Shown here piece by piece: positions 21,390 through 33,026 of a stretch of 64,000 bases of DNA (positions within the stretch are counted from its first letter, which is position 1; each line of letters starts with the position of its first letter). Source of the DNA: Acheta domesticus (taxonomy: Eukaryota; Arthropoda; Insecta; Orthoptera; Gryllidae). The stretch covers positions 36,395,579 through 36,459,578 of the forward strand of contig JAHLJT010000631.1 in NCBI GenBank assembly GCA_031308135.1, given 5' to 3'. A model generated the notes under the pieces. That model did not search any database. It was given only the letters and a program-made list of their open reading frames with translations, and was not told the origin of the DNA. The translations under genes and the position numbers were made by a program.

Positions 21390-21783
21390 GAGGTGGCTCA
21401 GGCCATCAGCTGACGTCCCTGCAGTGCTTCTGACAGAGAGGTCTTGAGGTTCGTGTCCTGACTTTCGGCAGGATTTTTGATACTAGCTTGTCAGCTAGGA
21501 CAAATTCAGTCGCTGTCTGGCGGAGAATTCTAGCGGCTGGTAGTTTTCCTTGGTTTCTTCGATCAACACCAGGCGAATGTCGAAGCAGTACCCTATCAAA
21601 CGGGCCGAGCGCGATTTTTCCCTCCTCTTTCTTGTCCTATACACTCACCCATTACTTACACACACGCACACACTAACGTGCACTACACTATCATACATGT
21701 AGGGAGACCGGTTGGGAGCTTAGAGCTTGTCCGAGCTGGGGCGGTATCAGTTGGTGGGAAATACCCGGTAGGGTAAACCACCA
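21390..21783 (+). mobile_element. SINE family A, 3'-truncated copy
   Basis: Has the complete head (GGTGGCTCAGGCCATCAGC, box B-like GGTTCGTGTCCTG) and body through GTGGGAAATACCC. It loses the last 150 bp or so, including the 3' module. Confidence 0.8.
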
Positions 21784-22215
21784 TTTTGTGTGTTTTTGTT
21801 CATCAGCATTTTTGTTATTGCAGACCCTTAGCGTCATTAGGCATTAGTTTTTAACCTCATTATGTCGATAAATGGCAAGCAAACAACCGAGTCTGTAATG
21901 TTTGTCATCGGCCGTGTCTCTTTCAGTAATGTTCTTAATACTTCTTACTAGAAAAAAATCATATGAAGAAAAATGTAATTTCTTCAAATACGTGTACTCA
22001 TACTCCATCTTGTGCTGCAACTCATTTGTTTCGATTTCCTTAACGGAAAGTGGTCTGTTCAATTCTTAACGGACGCCAGCCATTCAAATCGACACTTGTC
22101 AATAAAAGGCACTGTGTTTTGATTCTTTGATGGTTGAACACAGGTGTGTCGGCAGAAAAGAAAAGAACTGTATACTTTCATGTAGCCTAGTATTAGTAGT
22201 AGTAATGCGAATAGT
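21784..22215. other. AT-rich sequence with a short dispersed repeat
   Basis: Contains, at about 22037-22090, a 50-bp segment (CCTTAACGGA...TTAACGGACGCCAGCC) that recurs at 34187-34245. Nothing else recognised. Confidence 0.5.
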
Positions 22216-22548
22216 TTACACCATTAGACTTCTCTCCCATCCCAGTTTCCATTTACGTCTGTCAATGTAGTCTTCTTCAGTTAATTCTCTTCTAGCCATC
22301 GCCTTCTCCACTCCTTCCTTCCATGTTCTTCTGAGTCTTCCTCGTCTTCTGTGTGTCGTTTGTTTCCAATTCCACAGATTTAGAGGCCATTGCTCTTCTC
22401 CTACTCTGATTAAGTGACCATACCATTTTACCCTTTTAATTTCAAAGGTATCGATAATGTTGAAACTCGCTTCTGCTTTTCTTACTTCGTTTTTTTTTGT
22501 CCAATAATGTGAATCCACGGCTTCTTCGCCAGTAGTCCATTTCCATTG
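22216..22548 (-). pseudogene. LINE remnant, C-terminal end of reverse transcriptase ORF
   Basis: Two minus-strand frames join into the C-terminal tail seen in many insect non-LTR retrotransposons. The first part reads TAMEMDYWRRSRGF (the EMDYWRR motif). After an A9 run (T9 at 22490-22498 on the plus strand) the match moves to another frame: RVKWYGHLIRVGE, then RRRGRLRRTWKEGVEKAM, then DRRKWK. The W-YGH and RRRGRPR-TW motifs mark this family. The frameshift lies at or near the homopolymer. Only about 110 residues remain; no RT catalytic motif is present. Confidence 0.75.
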
Positions 22549-24170
22549 CTGTAAGTTAATTCTAATTTCCTTCTAATTCTAGTTGTAGGTTAAATTTACG
22601 CATATTGATGTATTGAAAATTTTGAAGTATTGTTAATTTTCGAATGCATGGCAATTTAGGCAATATCCTAAACTCCAATTTAGTATTCATATCGAAAGCA
22701 ATTTTTATTGTAAATTTGTGTTAAATACTAGAACATTTTGTATTAAAATTTGGAAGAATATTTTTGCTAAATATTTACGTTACAAAGGATAAGAGTGAGA
22801 TTTATTTATTTATTTACATATCGGATGAGAGTGAGATTTAAAATTTAATGAAATTAGTATCGTAAATTATCTCCACAACTCCAGAATGAGATTTACGAAA
22901 TGACTTCCAAAATTTTAATTTCTCGTTATATTCTGTGTATAATACACTATTTAATAATATACATCTTCCAAGTTAAATAAGGATGTTAATCTCTGGTGGC
23001 AACAGTGTCGATATTTTCAAACCCCACTTCGATGTTTAAATGTATTGAACGAAGTTATTTAACTTGCTTCTCGCCACCACACGCAAATATTTTCCTTCAT
23101 TACACAAGCAACCAATGATATACAGTTGGAGAAAGTTTCCTCGTGGAAGACGCTGTCGGATAGTGTTTGACATCGTTGATAGTGTTCAACTATGTCGCTC
23201 ATGCAATCGCAATTTATTTGAATAACTCGCTACATTTTCCTCATTTGACGGATATTAGCAACTTGCCACTATGATCTTTCCTTGTAAACTATTGTGCACC
23301 AACCATAGTTGTCAAAGTGACTGTATTTAAAATAGTAACTATTATTTATGACCGTACATGTTGCCAATGACGTTGTCAATGACGTAATTCCATTTCAGGA
23401 ATGATTAATGTCATTTGATTTTTAATTCTTCTGCATAAGTATAATGAGAAAGTCTGCGTGATAGTTAAATTTTTATTTCTTTCGATTTTCCTGCATCTAA
23501 GTAATGGGCACTACAATTACGTTCGCCATTCCCACAAAAAAAGGTGCTTTTCGTGACAGTCGTACATGTATCTTTATTAATCGTAATTGGGTCAATCGTA
23601 ATCAATTTTTTGTTAAAAGTTAGTTTGTTATTATAGGATAACTGACAAGATGGAATAATCCGACCAGTTTCTCTGAAAATACTGCGCAGTGTATCGGTAA
23701 TATGCGTTTGTTTCCAAAATTTCCAATCTGATAGACGCCGTGTTGGAAAATGCCGAAGTCGTTTGGAACTTTAAAAAGAAACCAGCTCGGGCCGTTCATC
23801 ACATCGTTAGCCATATCTGTAAGTCCTCCCACTAGGCTGGAATGCCTCCATCACCCCCCCCCCCCCTGCTGGGGCTCTCGCTCGTTTTCTGCCTGCGACT
23901 GTGCGCGTAGAATTGACCTACGCGATGGGAACATGCCTCCTGCACCAGCAACGAAATAAATTCGATGAAATATTGATATGTGCTGTTTAACTATTTATTA
24001 ATATTAGGCAATAGTATTATGTCACTCCAAAAAAGATGAATCTGCTACCGGATTACTCTCGAACAATGCAGCAAAAAATTGCAATCTAAGAGAATACGCT
24101 TAATAACTTAACACAACCATCTTCTACAGGTATGTTACTGCAGGAAAATGCCAATTCCTTAGATCGATGT
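22549..24170. other. AT-rich sequence, nothing recognised
   Basis: No coding or repeat signal that I can support, apart from a C10 run near 23857. Confidence 0.45.
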
Positions 24171-24655
24171 TGTCCGGCGCGTCAACTGCTGGGGTCATTA
24201 GTCCGGTAAGAGTAGTGTATGTTTTGTATCGCGAGAGGTGGCGGTGATTTCCTTCTCTAGATGGAGAGTCTGGCCCGGATCTGCACGTCGGCTAGCGACG
24301 GTTTTCCCCAACCAGGTGCCCTCACCAGCCGTTCACTGCTGCAGCCGGGACAAACTCTTTACCTCCCTACTGGTCTCCCGATATGTGTGGTAGTGTAGTG
24401 CATGTAAGTGTAAGTGTGTAAGAAAGGGGTAAGAACTGGACAAGAAAGAGGAAGGAACGAATAGGGCATGGAGTGTTGATAGGAAAAAACACAGAAAACT
24501 ACTGATGAGAGCAGGCGGCCGGTAGAACTTCCTTCCAGACAGCAGCTAAATTTGATCTAGCTTGTGTCGAAAATCCTCCCATCGTCGGGACTCAAAGTCC
24601 AGAACCTCCCGGTCAGGGGCGCTGCAGAGACATCAATTAATGATCTGAGCTACAT
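24171..24655 (-). mobile_element. SINE family A copy
   Basis: Runs from GGCGCGTCAACTGCTGGGG (3' module) to the head (GACATCAATTAATGATCTGAGC). Its head end forms the outermost part of the left arm of a large inverted repeat whose right arm is at 26377-26465. Confidence 0.8.
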
Positions 24656-24823
24656 AACCCGAGCATTTGTTGCAATGTGCTCTTAAGTGCTAGAGTCTGT
24701 ATGTCGGCGCTAGCAAATGCATTCGTAAATTTGTCATCGCATTTGGTTTCGATGGCTTGTTTAGTTATTATTTTAACTATTTAATTTACGAATGCATTTG
24801 CTAGCGCCGACATACTGTAACCG
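24634..24823 (+). repeat. left arm of large inverted repeat
   Basis: Sequence from CAATTAATGATCTGAGC through TAACCCGAGCATTTG, CTCTTAAGTGCTAGAGTCTG to TGTAACCGCT is repeated inverted at 26377-26465. The left arm is interrupted by a 111-bp MITE (24702-24812). The outer 20 bp overlap the head of the neighbouring SINE. Confidence 0.85.
24700..24814. mobile_element. 111-bp MITE with TA target duplication
   Basis: Perfect 30-bp-class inverted ends (TGTCGGCGCTAGC... / ...GCTAGCGCCGACA) enclose an AT-rich spacer of about 48 bp. The element is 24702-24812 and is flanked by TA on both sides (24700-24701, 24813-24814). The matching empty site is present in the inverted arm at 26377-26465, reading AGTCTG-TA-TTGTAACCGC. 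TA duplication is the mark of Tc1/mariner-type transposition. Confidence 0.9.
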
Positions 24824-26376
24824 CTTTCTCTACTTGGTTACAAAAGTAAATCTTTAATTTACTTATTCCGTGACAAGCTTCTGCACCGTCACGCAAACCT
24901 GGGATTATTTCTAATGGAAGGTAAAATTCCCTCTCAGGGGTGGGTTCGTCATGGTTCAACTAATTACCAATTAGCAAGTAAACACAGTTCATTAGTTTGA
25001 AACAATATTGAACGTATATTCTAATGAATGAAATATGATCTACAATTGTATTTACAAATTTTACCTATGTTCTCAATATTTTTCCCATTAAATCCTGGTA
25101 GCTACCATTCCTACCTAAACTGCAGTTATGATTTTCTAATGTAATCTTAACTTTGATCGCTTGTTTTCTAATAATGACTTATACACACAGATATACACTT
25201 TACATAACAAAAATCACTAATAAAACACACGAAATACAATTTAAATAATGATCCTGAAAAAGAAATACATACACACACAATGTTCCAAATTTTTTAACAC
25301 CTTTGAATCAATTAATAATATAACACTTAATTCTTACAATTGAAATTTGACTCATCCTTAGCCTTTCAGTATAAAAAAAATTTCGTTTAACAAAGTCTTT
25401 AGCCAGTCCTTCAAATGCTATTATGAAATAAATAATCGGACGGCTTTCCTCCCATTCAGTATTTCATACAGCTCACTTTTGCTAAGTGTTATTTATACTC
25501 TTAAATCAATTGTACGTGAATTCAGTTAAATAGTTTTACGTAAGAACACAATTTTTACATTATTCACAAGAAATATCTGAATCTGATTCTAATTACGACT
25601 TTATGAGAAAAAGAAGTGACTCGACTAATTACCAAGACAACTGTTCTGTGAAATTCTAATTTGAAATTTCGTGAAAGTTCTTTCGGTATTTGTTTAACTC
25701 ACGACCGGTGACCTCCCGAAGAATACTCTGCGCTGCGTAGCCGGCTGCAAAACGGCGTCCACGCCTCCAAGGTCGCTGGATTTCTGCACCGCTCCTTGTT
25801 GCCTGCCGCGTTGAAAAGTGGGATGCCTCCGATCGCCGTCTCTCATTGCTTAGCGACGTTTTACCATCGATCACTCAAAGATGATGGTCGCATAAGAATG
25901 CAAGTTGAGAGCTTCCAATTATGACTTCGTAATGGTAATGAGCCAAACTAGTTGTAATATCAAACAGAGTTCTTATAATTCTTGAGATTCAATAAGTACA
26001 TTTCAAGAATGAGATTTCTGAAAATAATACAGACTTTCTTATACGTCGTAGCCTACTACGTGACGCTCGTCGTTTACGCCGTGCACAAAAAAATTAACTG
26101 TTCACCTCGGCGGCTCAAACACGATAAGAAGCGAATTCTTTTGACTGCTCACCTCGGCGACTCGAACTAGAATAGGGATGAATTCTCTCTACATCAGTTC
26201 ATGCCGTTTCCGTTTGTTCCCCAAAAGTTTCTGATTGGTTACTATCAGAGTGCGTTCTGAAATGAATCTCCTGGCTGTCGCCATCTCTACGCCACCAGAG
26301 AAACTATTAGTTAATAATATGGTGTCGAGTTTTCTCTTCTATTTTTCTCCTTGGTTTAAAATGTAATCGACAATTA
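24824..26376. other. interior of large inverted-repeat structure
   Basis: AT-rich with one GC-richer segment (25690-25870). At about 26095-26165 a CTGTTCACCTCGGCGGCTC-like string occurs twice, 50 bp apart. No transposase or other recognisable frame. Confidence 0.45.
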
Positions 26377-26465
26377 GCGGTTACAATACAGACTCTAGCA
26401 CTTAAGAGCACGAGCACGTTGCAACAAAGGAAATGCTCGGGTTATGTAGCTCAGATCATTAATTG
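26377..26465 (-). repeat. right arm of large inverted repeat, MITE-free
   Basis: Inverted counterpart of 24634-24823 without the MITE. It has a local GAGCAC duplication absent from the left arm. The match ends at ATCATTAATTG, inside what would be the SINE head. Confidence 0.85.
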
Positions 26466-26569
26466 TTAGCAGATGTTAATTGTAGTATCGATTAAATGAA
26501 GTGGATTTGTTCATTTCTAGAGCTGTTTACTGTAATTTCACAAGACATGCTGTGTGGTAGTTCAGTATT

Positions 26570-26720
26570 CTCTTAAGACTGGCTTGGCTTCCTCCGAGCC
26601 AGGACTTTCCTCACGCGGGTTGCACGCCTTCCGGTCGTGTTGCCCCTGTGCCGCGCCGCTCAGCACCCGGAGGCTCCGTCTGCGCCCCGCCCCGCTCCTC
26701 TCCTCTCACTTCCCCTCGGT
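26570..26720. other. GC-rich block
   Basis: Short CpG-rich stretch (CCCCGCCCCGCTCC type). No gene supported. Confidence 0.3.
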
Positions 26721-26779
26721 CTTGAGATGACCGTCATAAACACCTTGGAATAGCTCTTTTACTTCACAATGCCCCGATC

Positions 26780-26990
26780 CGAACGATCATGGTCGTCATC
26801 GTTAGTGCTGTAGCGAGCGCGGAGCTTAGATTCCCGGGTTCGAGTCCCACTGGGCGTGCGTCGAGTGAACACACCCTATCGCCCCCGAATCGTTCAGAAG
26901 GGTGATTCGATCGAGGAATCACAGATGTGATTCGATCTGCTGCCTCATTTTACGATTTTACGTAACCAATCAATACTTGACGCTGCTATA
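26780..26990 (+). mobile_element. probable SINE with a third tRNA-like head
   Basis: TCATCGTTAGTGCTGTAGCG, an A-box-like segment, is followed about 35 bp later by a perfect box B (GGGTTCGAGTCCC). The downstream body includes a CGATTCGATC repeat. No target duplication was found, and the acceptor stem does not close, so it is not a tRNA gene. Confidence 0.55.
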
Positions 26991-28059
26991 ATATGAAGCA
27001 TTGCGAGCGTTTCGGTAAAGCGAGGTTACTTTAGGTTAATGTTCAGTGTTGAAGTTGGTGGGAATTGTATTGCAAGAACAAAAACACTGCTGGTCCTTTG
27101 AGGTAAAAAACTGAACTCTCGCAACATGAATAACACTAATCGCCACAACTATACTTTTCGAACTCATCGCAAAATCAATCGCGTGCGAGCAAAGCGATGA
27201 ATCAATCACGTAATCACGAGAAATTACGTGATTTTCCATAAGATATTCAAACTAGGCGAAAGAAGTTCTACTAACAATTAAGGAAGAACTAGTTTTACAC
27301 AATGTTGCAGTTTTATTTCATCCAATTTTACTTTCAGAATCGAAAAAACATATGTAACAGTGGTTTTTAAACTCATAGGCAATTGAGTTTTTGGCACTAT
27401 GCATTTTCATTAGTTCACAATCCTCTGGAGAAGTCGAATAAAAATAATGCTACCGTTTCGGATATGTGCAAGTAGCACCAGCTGCAATACCCCTCCTAGC
27501 CCAAAGGTGTTTGTTCCTGCACATTGGGTACTCAAAGATATTTAGTGATGGGTCCGATTTTTAATCGGAAATGGACAACTGATTCTTTGCTTTGTTCCCC
27601 AACCTCTTCAGTCACTGGCCGTCACTGGCTGTCCATGCGTGATCTGAGGAAGTGTGATGGGGAGTCTCCGCTACTGGATGACCCTGAACACTTGGCCACA
27701 CGTTTCATATTATGATACGTCAGTGCTGGTGTAATAAACTGTTTACTACCGAAACAGAAATTTTTACGAGGCGACGTTTTGGTGTGGCTGCGGTGTGGAC
27801 CCCAAATTTCCGCTTCCACTTTTGCGTCACGTGTTGATAATGCCTATGGATGCACCCAGCAGAAGGCAATGGCCACCTACTTTAGTGGGAGTTGATGATG
27901 GTCAGGGGACTGATCACCTCTGATAGGAGGTTATGAACCGCAGATTTAGGAAACCGGTACATGCTATTGAGCATTGAAGCATACATTTAAAAGTAAATAG
28001 TAATCGAAAATATAACTATATCTCATAGAAATATAGAATATAAAACTATATCTCATAGA
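26991..28059. other. unassigned sequence
   Basis: Mixed composition. A moderately GC-rich segment at 27580-27900 has short frames on both strands, none recognised. Confidence 0.4.
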
Positions 28060-28517
28060 AAACCAGATTGAGAATATTCAACAGCAATGTCAAGGCTATC
28101 GTAGTTAATGGATCAGAAACTTGGCGATGGAATAACACCATACAATTCCAATAACAAACTTTTATAAACAGGTGTCTTCGAAAAATTATTTAATGTTATT
28201 AGCCCATGATAATGAGACCTGAAGAACTGTGTAAGAAAGCCGGAGAAGTACCTGTATAATTCGAGATTAGGAAGAGGAAATGGCGATGGATAGGACACAC
28301 ACTGAGAAAACCTACAGATGCAATAGAAAGGCAAGTTATAAAATGGAACCATTTGGGACAACGAGTTGCAGGTAGTCCAAGAGGCACATGGAGTAGGACG
28401 GTCTACAAGGAGATCTAGAAGTCTGAAAAATCGTGGAGGAAAATCAAAGAAATAGCGGCTAATCGAGTTAGATGGAAGTCTCTCGTCGAGGTCCTATGCT
28501 CTCCGGAAGAACGATAG
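28060..28517 (+). pseudogene. RTE-type LINE remnant, C-terminal tail with in-frame stops
   Basis: A single uninterrupted frame reads TRLRIFNSNVKAIVVNGSE, then TWRWNN, TFINRCLRKI, then RPEELCKKAGEVPV, IRKRKWRWIGHTLRKP, WNHLGQRVAGSPRGTW and ANRVRWKSLVEVLCSPEER. These are the conserved blocks downstream of the reverse transcriptase in RTE-type LINEs that carry the GSETW and W-W-GH motifs. The frame holds five internal stop codons (at least three TAA and two TAG) but no frameshift. It is dead by substitution only. Confidence 0.85.
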
Positions 28518-28727
28518 CGAAGAATGATGAACTGAAATATTGAAACATCGGGAATATAAAAAATGTAGGGAATAATTACATTGAAATAACTGTATAAGAG
28601 TATAGGTTGCTTTAAATTCTGTATCCAAGATAATTGCCACTGGGCCAATATATTATATTGGAAGAGAGGCCTTCTTACGTATAGTTCATCTGATCCTGTC
28701 GTTTCTCATCCACGTAGCTATATCACT

Positions 28728-28985
28728 TATCATATCGGAAAAGTCAACCAAAGTCTAGAAAAAAGCAAATTATTTAACCTGCAATTATATGAAGCTTTCA
28801 TTGACTTTAAAAAAGATTTTGACTGTATCGAGCACTCAAGTTTACTCAATCTACTAAAGACTTTGTTAGTTAACAAATTGATTGTTAACAAATAAAATAA
28901 TAAGTTTTGAATAAACTCATGCTCATTGCTACGGTTTGGTAAAGACAGAATTATTGTTTTCAAATCAAATGAAGAGTGAGTGAAT
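28728..28985 (+). pseudogene. LINE remnant, reverse transcriptase motif A region
   Basis: The frame reads HIGKVNQSLEKSKLFNLQL then YEAFIDFKKDFDCIEHSSLL. This matches the segment of non-LTR reverse transcriptases containing catalytic motif A (F-DF-KAFD). The first aspartate of the catalytic pair is kept, the usual A in KAFD is D. A stop follows at about 28895 and some similarity continues to FGKDRIIVFKSNEE. It lies downstream of a C-terminal fragment on the same strand, so the two are not one collinear element. Confidence 0.75.
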
Positions 28986-29809
28986 ATCTTATGTTTCTTA
29001 AACTATTCACAAGTCTACTAGGAAAAAGCTTCATAAAAGAACGTGTTCACAGAAGGCAAGTGAGAATATACCGAAGGAGCATATGATAATAGCTCCACTA
29101 TTAGGGTAAATTGAATGAAGTGTAAACTACCCGTTGCTTATATTTGACTTCAAACCTTTTTAAATTATTTGTTTGGTGCAGTTGTTTCCTCATTCCCTGT
29201 AATACTAATAACTGTATTTAAGCAATCGCATAGACGTTGTTCCAATAAATCAAGTAAGAAAGATCTTTTGTTTACCAGCAGGAACGTGCACACCAGTTTA
29301 TTTATTATTTTAAGAACAGTTCTTATGTACAACAGAAGTTTCTGTAAGCAAGCCTTCTAAACCTGAGAAATACGGTTTATTTGGCCTTCCCGTTTGAAGT
29401 ATTTCTTCATTGTCGCTACACAAACATGCATGCGTGTTATCGTCCTCCAGAGCATGCACGTAATTTACAGTGCAAGGGCGTGGAATAATTGTAAATTCCA
29501 GAGATACATAATATTATCGAATTATTTTCCTAACGTTGTACAACCACATTTACCTTCCTTTCGAGAGAAGACGTTTGTCCGTTTATTACCTTCAGCACGG
29601 ACTTCAAGTGAAAAGAAAATTGTTAATCTCACATGTCGTCCTTTTTAGAACATAAATTTGTTTTTACGAAAAGCTGCGGATGTTAAAAGTCATACTGTTT
29701 CATACTCAATAGAATCGCAGTTGAGTTCTAGTCGAAGGGCATCTTGTTTGCAATGCCCAGTCTCAGCTTTCGGAGGAATTTTTCTGTGCAGAATGCCGAT
29801 TGCCGTGAA
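28986..29809. other. AT-rich sequence, nothing recognised
   Basis: Several 60-85 codon frames on the plus strand without domains or start context. Confidence 0.4.
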
Positions 29810-30184
29810 CCCATCGGATTCTCGAGTCGTTTTGCTGGCGGCGGCGGCGGCGGGCGGGCGCGCGGTTTGCGAGTGACGTCACCGACGCAGGGATCCCGGC
29901 GATCTCGTCCCCCACCCCCGCCTCGGTCCCCACCTCCGCCGGCCGGCCGTTCGTCTGGGAAAGCGCCGGCTGGCCCGCCCCGCCCGGGCCGGGCCGCAAC
30001 GCGTCGCGCCGATGCGAACCGGAGAAAGTATTGGGTTCGCGAGGAAAATCGGCGTCTGGAGCCAGCGGCGTGGACGCCCGGGTTTTGCTCATTGGCGCGA
30101 AATTTCGTCGTTATCGCCTCGCGATCGGCTTTCCAAAACAAAGATGTGTTAAATTGTTGATCGGCCATTTCCGTGCAAGTAAGT
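29810..30184 (+). promoter_or_regulatory. CpG-rich block ending at a donor-like site
   Basis: Dense CpG block (29830-30080) followed by a GTAAGT donor-like sequence at 30179-30184. This could be a promoter with a non-coding first exon on the plus strand. The frame across it (139 codons, Gly/Pro/Arg-rich) has no recognised domain and stops before the donor. Confidence 0.3.
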
Positions 30185-31269
30185 CGCACCCAATCCATCC
30201 GTTCTGCCAGCCGAAAATATTGCAGAATACAATATCGGCGTTCTTGCATTGGAAGGAACAATTTACTTCTGTCTTCTCGAAATCGCACCGCTAACTAAAT
30301 CGTTGAAATACGACCTTGACTTTGCTTTTCAATAATTATTTCGCATAATTGTTACATAAACTGTCTGTAACAAATAAAAACAAATTAGAACGTATGGCTG
30401 CCCGTGGCATTTTACAGTGTTTCCATTGCCACCCAAAACTGGGAAAAAGGTTCCCTGGTGACCTGGAGATCCCACCATGCCGCTCACCGTTTTCCCTTTT
30501 GCGGAAGAGAAGTACCTTCAAAATGGTGATTCACTGTCAAACTGCACCGTCACACGAGATAATTGAGCTGACATGAGTGGGCAACACAGCACGGCATTTA
30601 ACGTCTCAGTATGAATGTAGTGTGTGTCATATCTGCAGAAGTCTCTAAATAGAAATTATGCAGTTACTAGTATTGTACTTCGCGTCGTTTATTTCTATTT
30701 ATTACTGTTAGGTAAAATCGAGAACACTTCTTGGCTACATTTCTATCAAATGTCATTAAAAATATTATTCGCTTCATAGGCCTTTCAGAAAATATCTCTA
30801 AATAGAAAATACATTTCTCTTGCAAAGTTTCATTTCCTGCATATCATTACCGCTCGTTTTAGAATCTCTCTATTCTTTCAAGTTCTTCAGCACAAATTCG
30901 TTTCTCTGTTATTACTTTCTTCATTTCTCTTATGCTAATAAGAAACTCCTTCATAGTATGTGAAATAGATATGTCCATGGATGAAGTCACATGTGTATGA
31001 TATAACTTCAATAATACTATTTAATAATTAATAAGTAGAGAGAAATATTTTTTCTCTACTTCGTAGTTCCATGAAAATGAGCATTCTCATTGTTAAAAAA
31101 CGAATAGTTCTGTTCTTATTTACCAATACAATTTCGTTAGTCAAACTTGATTTGACTTTCCGTATCAACGTTTTGTTCGTTCGATTTTCTTTGTTTAAAT
31201 TTTTTGATGGCACTGCCCTCTTACTATTTACATTCTTTTTGCGCTTAGCAAAGAGCGTGCAAATGTAAT
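30185..31269. other. AT-rich sequence, nothing recognised
   Basis: No feature supported. A short perfect hairpin (AGTAGAGA / TCTCTACT) lies at about 31034-31059. Confidence 0.4.
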
Positions 31270-31890
31270 GTGCGCTTGATCTAAGGTTGAGCGAGGCTGC
31301 GTGCGTGAGCGCGTTCCGCCTTGGCGCGGCGGCGCGCGGGGCGCGTGGGAAGTCGGCGCGGCGCGGCAGCGGGCGCGAGAGCGGCGCAGCGGACGGAGCA
31401 AACGGCGCGGCGCGGCGGCGCGCAAGAAACCGCGACAAATCGGGTTACGTCCCCCGCCGCGCTTGCATCACGGCGCCGCCCTCGCCCTCACTTCGCCCCC
31501 GCTCCCGCCGCCGTTCCGCTGACCGCCCCCGCGCCTCGGCCATCGGACGGCCGCTCGGCCGCTCGCTCGGAGCGAATCCTCCCCCGGAGGAGAGCTCCCA
31601 CGCCCCCATCCCTGCTCACGCTCATGCTCCGGCCCACGTTCAGCTTTCGCTCCTGCCCTTGTCCAGCTCACGGCCAGATGCAGCTCACGCCCACGCCCAC
31701 CTCAATTCACGCGCAGATCACGCTCACACTCACGCGCAGATCACGATCACGATCACGCACGCCTTTTTGGGCAGATCGGTAAAAGTCAGAAAAAGATTAC
31801 CGCGGGATACAGTCGGTATTCGCCCACGTAATAGTGGAGATCCTCGTCCCTACCCTGTGAACGAGGAAACTCGTGTACTGCGGTAAGGTA
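31270..31890. other. GC-rich block with CACGCTCACG-like low complexity
   Basis: Very CpG-rich to about 31620, then degenerate repeats of CACGCTCA/GATCACGATCACG to 31765. Frames are open on both strands. A donor-like GTAAGG follows at 31883. Possible promoter, no exon supported. Confidence 0.4.
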
Positions 31891-32296
31891 CAAGCAGGCA
31901 ATCGGCGACGTCATTTAGAGTTTATTTCGTTAAGATTATTAACGACCAATCCTCTTTCTGCAAATGTATCTTCGTGCAGGAAAATGGAATTAATAAAGCT
32001 TATCTCAGAGCGGAGGATTATTTCTGAGACGGCCCCTTATTGATCACTGTTGATATAGTTTAAGATCATTTGACACGGGAACTATCCAGCATTGAAATTG
32101 AAGCGTCTTTATATCTTATTTATCTTGATTAACAATAATAACAAGGAAATCTACAAAAGGATGACCAGAGCGCATTGCAGGGTTGGATGCGTTTCGTCCT
32201 TCAGAATCAGAATTGGAAACAAAACCGTGCAACGAGTGTCCAACGTGATTAAAGGCCCATAAGTTTTCGCTATCACAAATTCTACAGTCTCGAGGT
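31891..32296. other. AT-rich sequence, nothing recognised
   Basis: No coding or repeat signal supported. Confidence 0.4.
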
Positions 32297-32361
32297 CACT
32301 GAGGCCGGGGAGGCGGAGAGACACCAAATATTTCCCCACAGGAACTACATGTCAGACTGCG

Positions 32362-32393
<32 letters not shown>

Positions 32394-33026
32394 TTATATC
32401 CCGAAACGCACATACGCGTTTAGCCCTTCTGAAAACTATACGGAAACGGTGAATTTATTTTCTTGCGCCTTGGATCCTGCGTAAGTCTTGTGAAGGTCCT
32501 CGCGCGTTGCGAGAAGGAGAAAACAAAGTTTCTCTCTTTCACCATTTAATCTCAAACTTACCCAAGAGTCCTTCACGCCCGAAAGTTTTAAATTTGCATA
32601 TCAAACGATCAAATGAAAATGTCAATCTGAAAATTTAATGGTTTATTATTCTGTTCTGGAATTCGTCTATTTTGGTACTCGCCGGTTGCAAAAAATGTAC
32701 TAGAATTTTTTTTTTCTTTTTAAAAATAACGCCTCCAACTATTAAATTTGAATCATTATAGTATTGAGACCTACAATGAAATTAGGAATAATATTGATTC
32801 TTTACCATGCTGATCGTCTCTTTTGCTGTTTATGTATATCACATAGAGGAGCAATAGATGGTTGCCGGCAAACAGTTTCCTTTGCATTTCCGTAGTTTTC
32901 AGAGGAGCTAAACGAGTGTATGCGTTTCTGAACATGAGTGTTGTAAGGGTGTGTGTAGCGCAGTCTGACATGTAGTTCCTGTGGCGGAATATCTGGTGTC
33001 AACTCTGGACCTCTCTGGCTTCAGTG
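32297..33026. mobile_element. inverted-repeat element with (CA)n in one arm
   Basis: Arms at 32297-32447 and 32887-33026 are inverted copies sharing CACTGA.GCC, GACACCA.ATATT, CCACAGGAACTACATGTCAG, ACTGCGCTACACACAC and CTGAAAACTA. The left arm has an expanded (CA)n of about 28 nt (32365-32392) where the right arm keeps only a few units. Divergence is moderate. No transposase; 440-bp AT-rich spacer. Superfamily unknown because no clear target duplication is seen. Confidence 0.75.

Noticed and set aside
27840..27960. Possible LINE coding piece around GCAATGGCCACCTAC
   Set aside because: No conserved LINE motif could be read in any frame.
31287..31886. 199-codon frame across a GC-rich block, ending at a donor-like GTAAGG
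   Set aside because: Starts at TTG, shadow frames exist on both strands, and there is no domain. Left as a GC-rich block.
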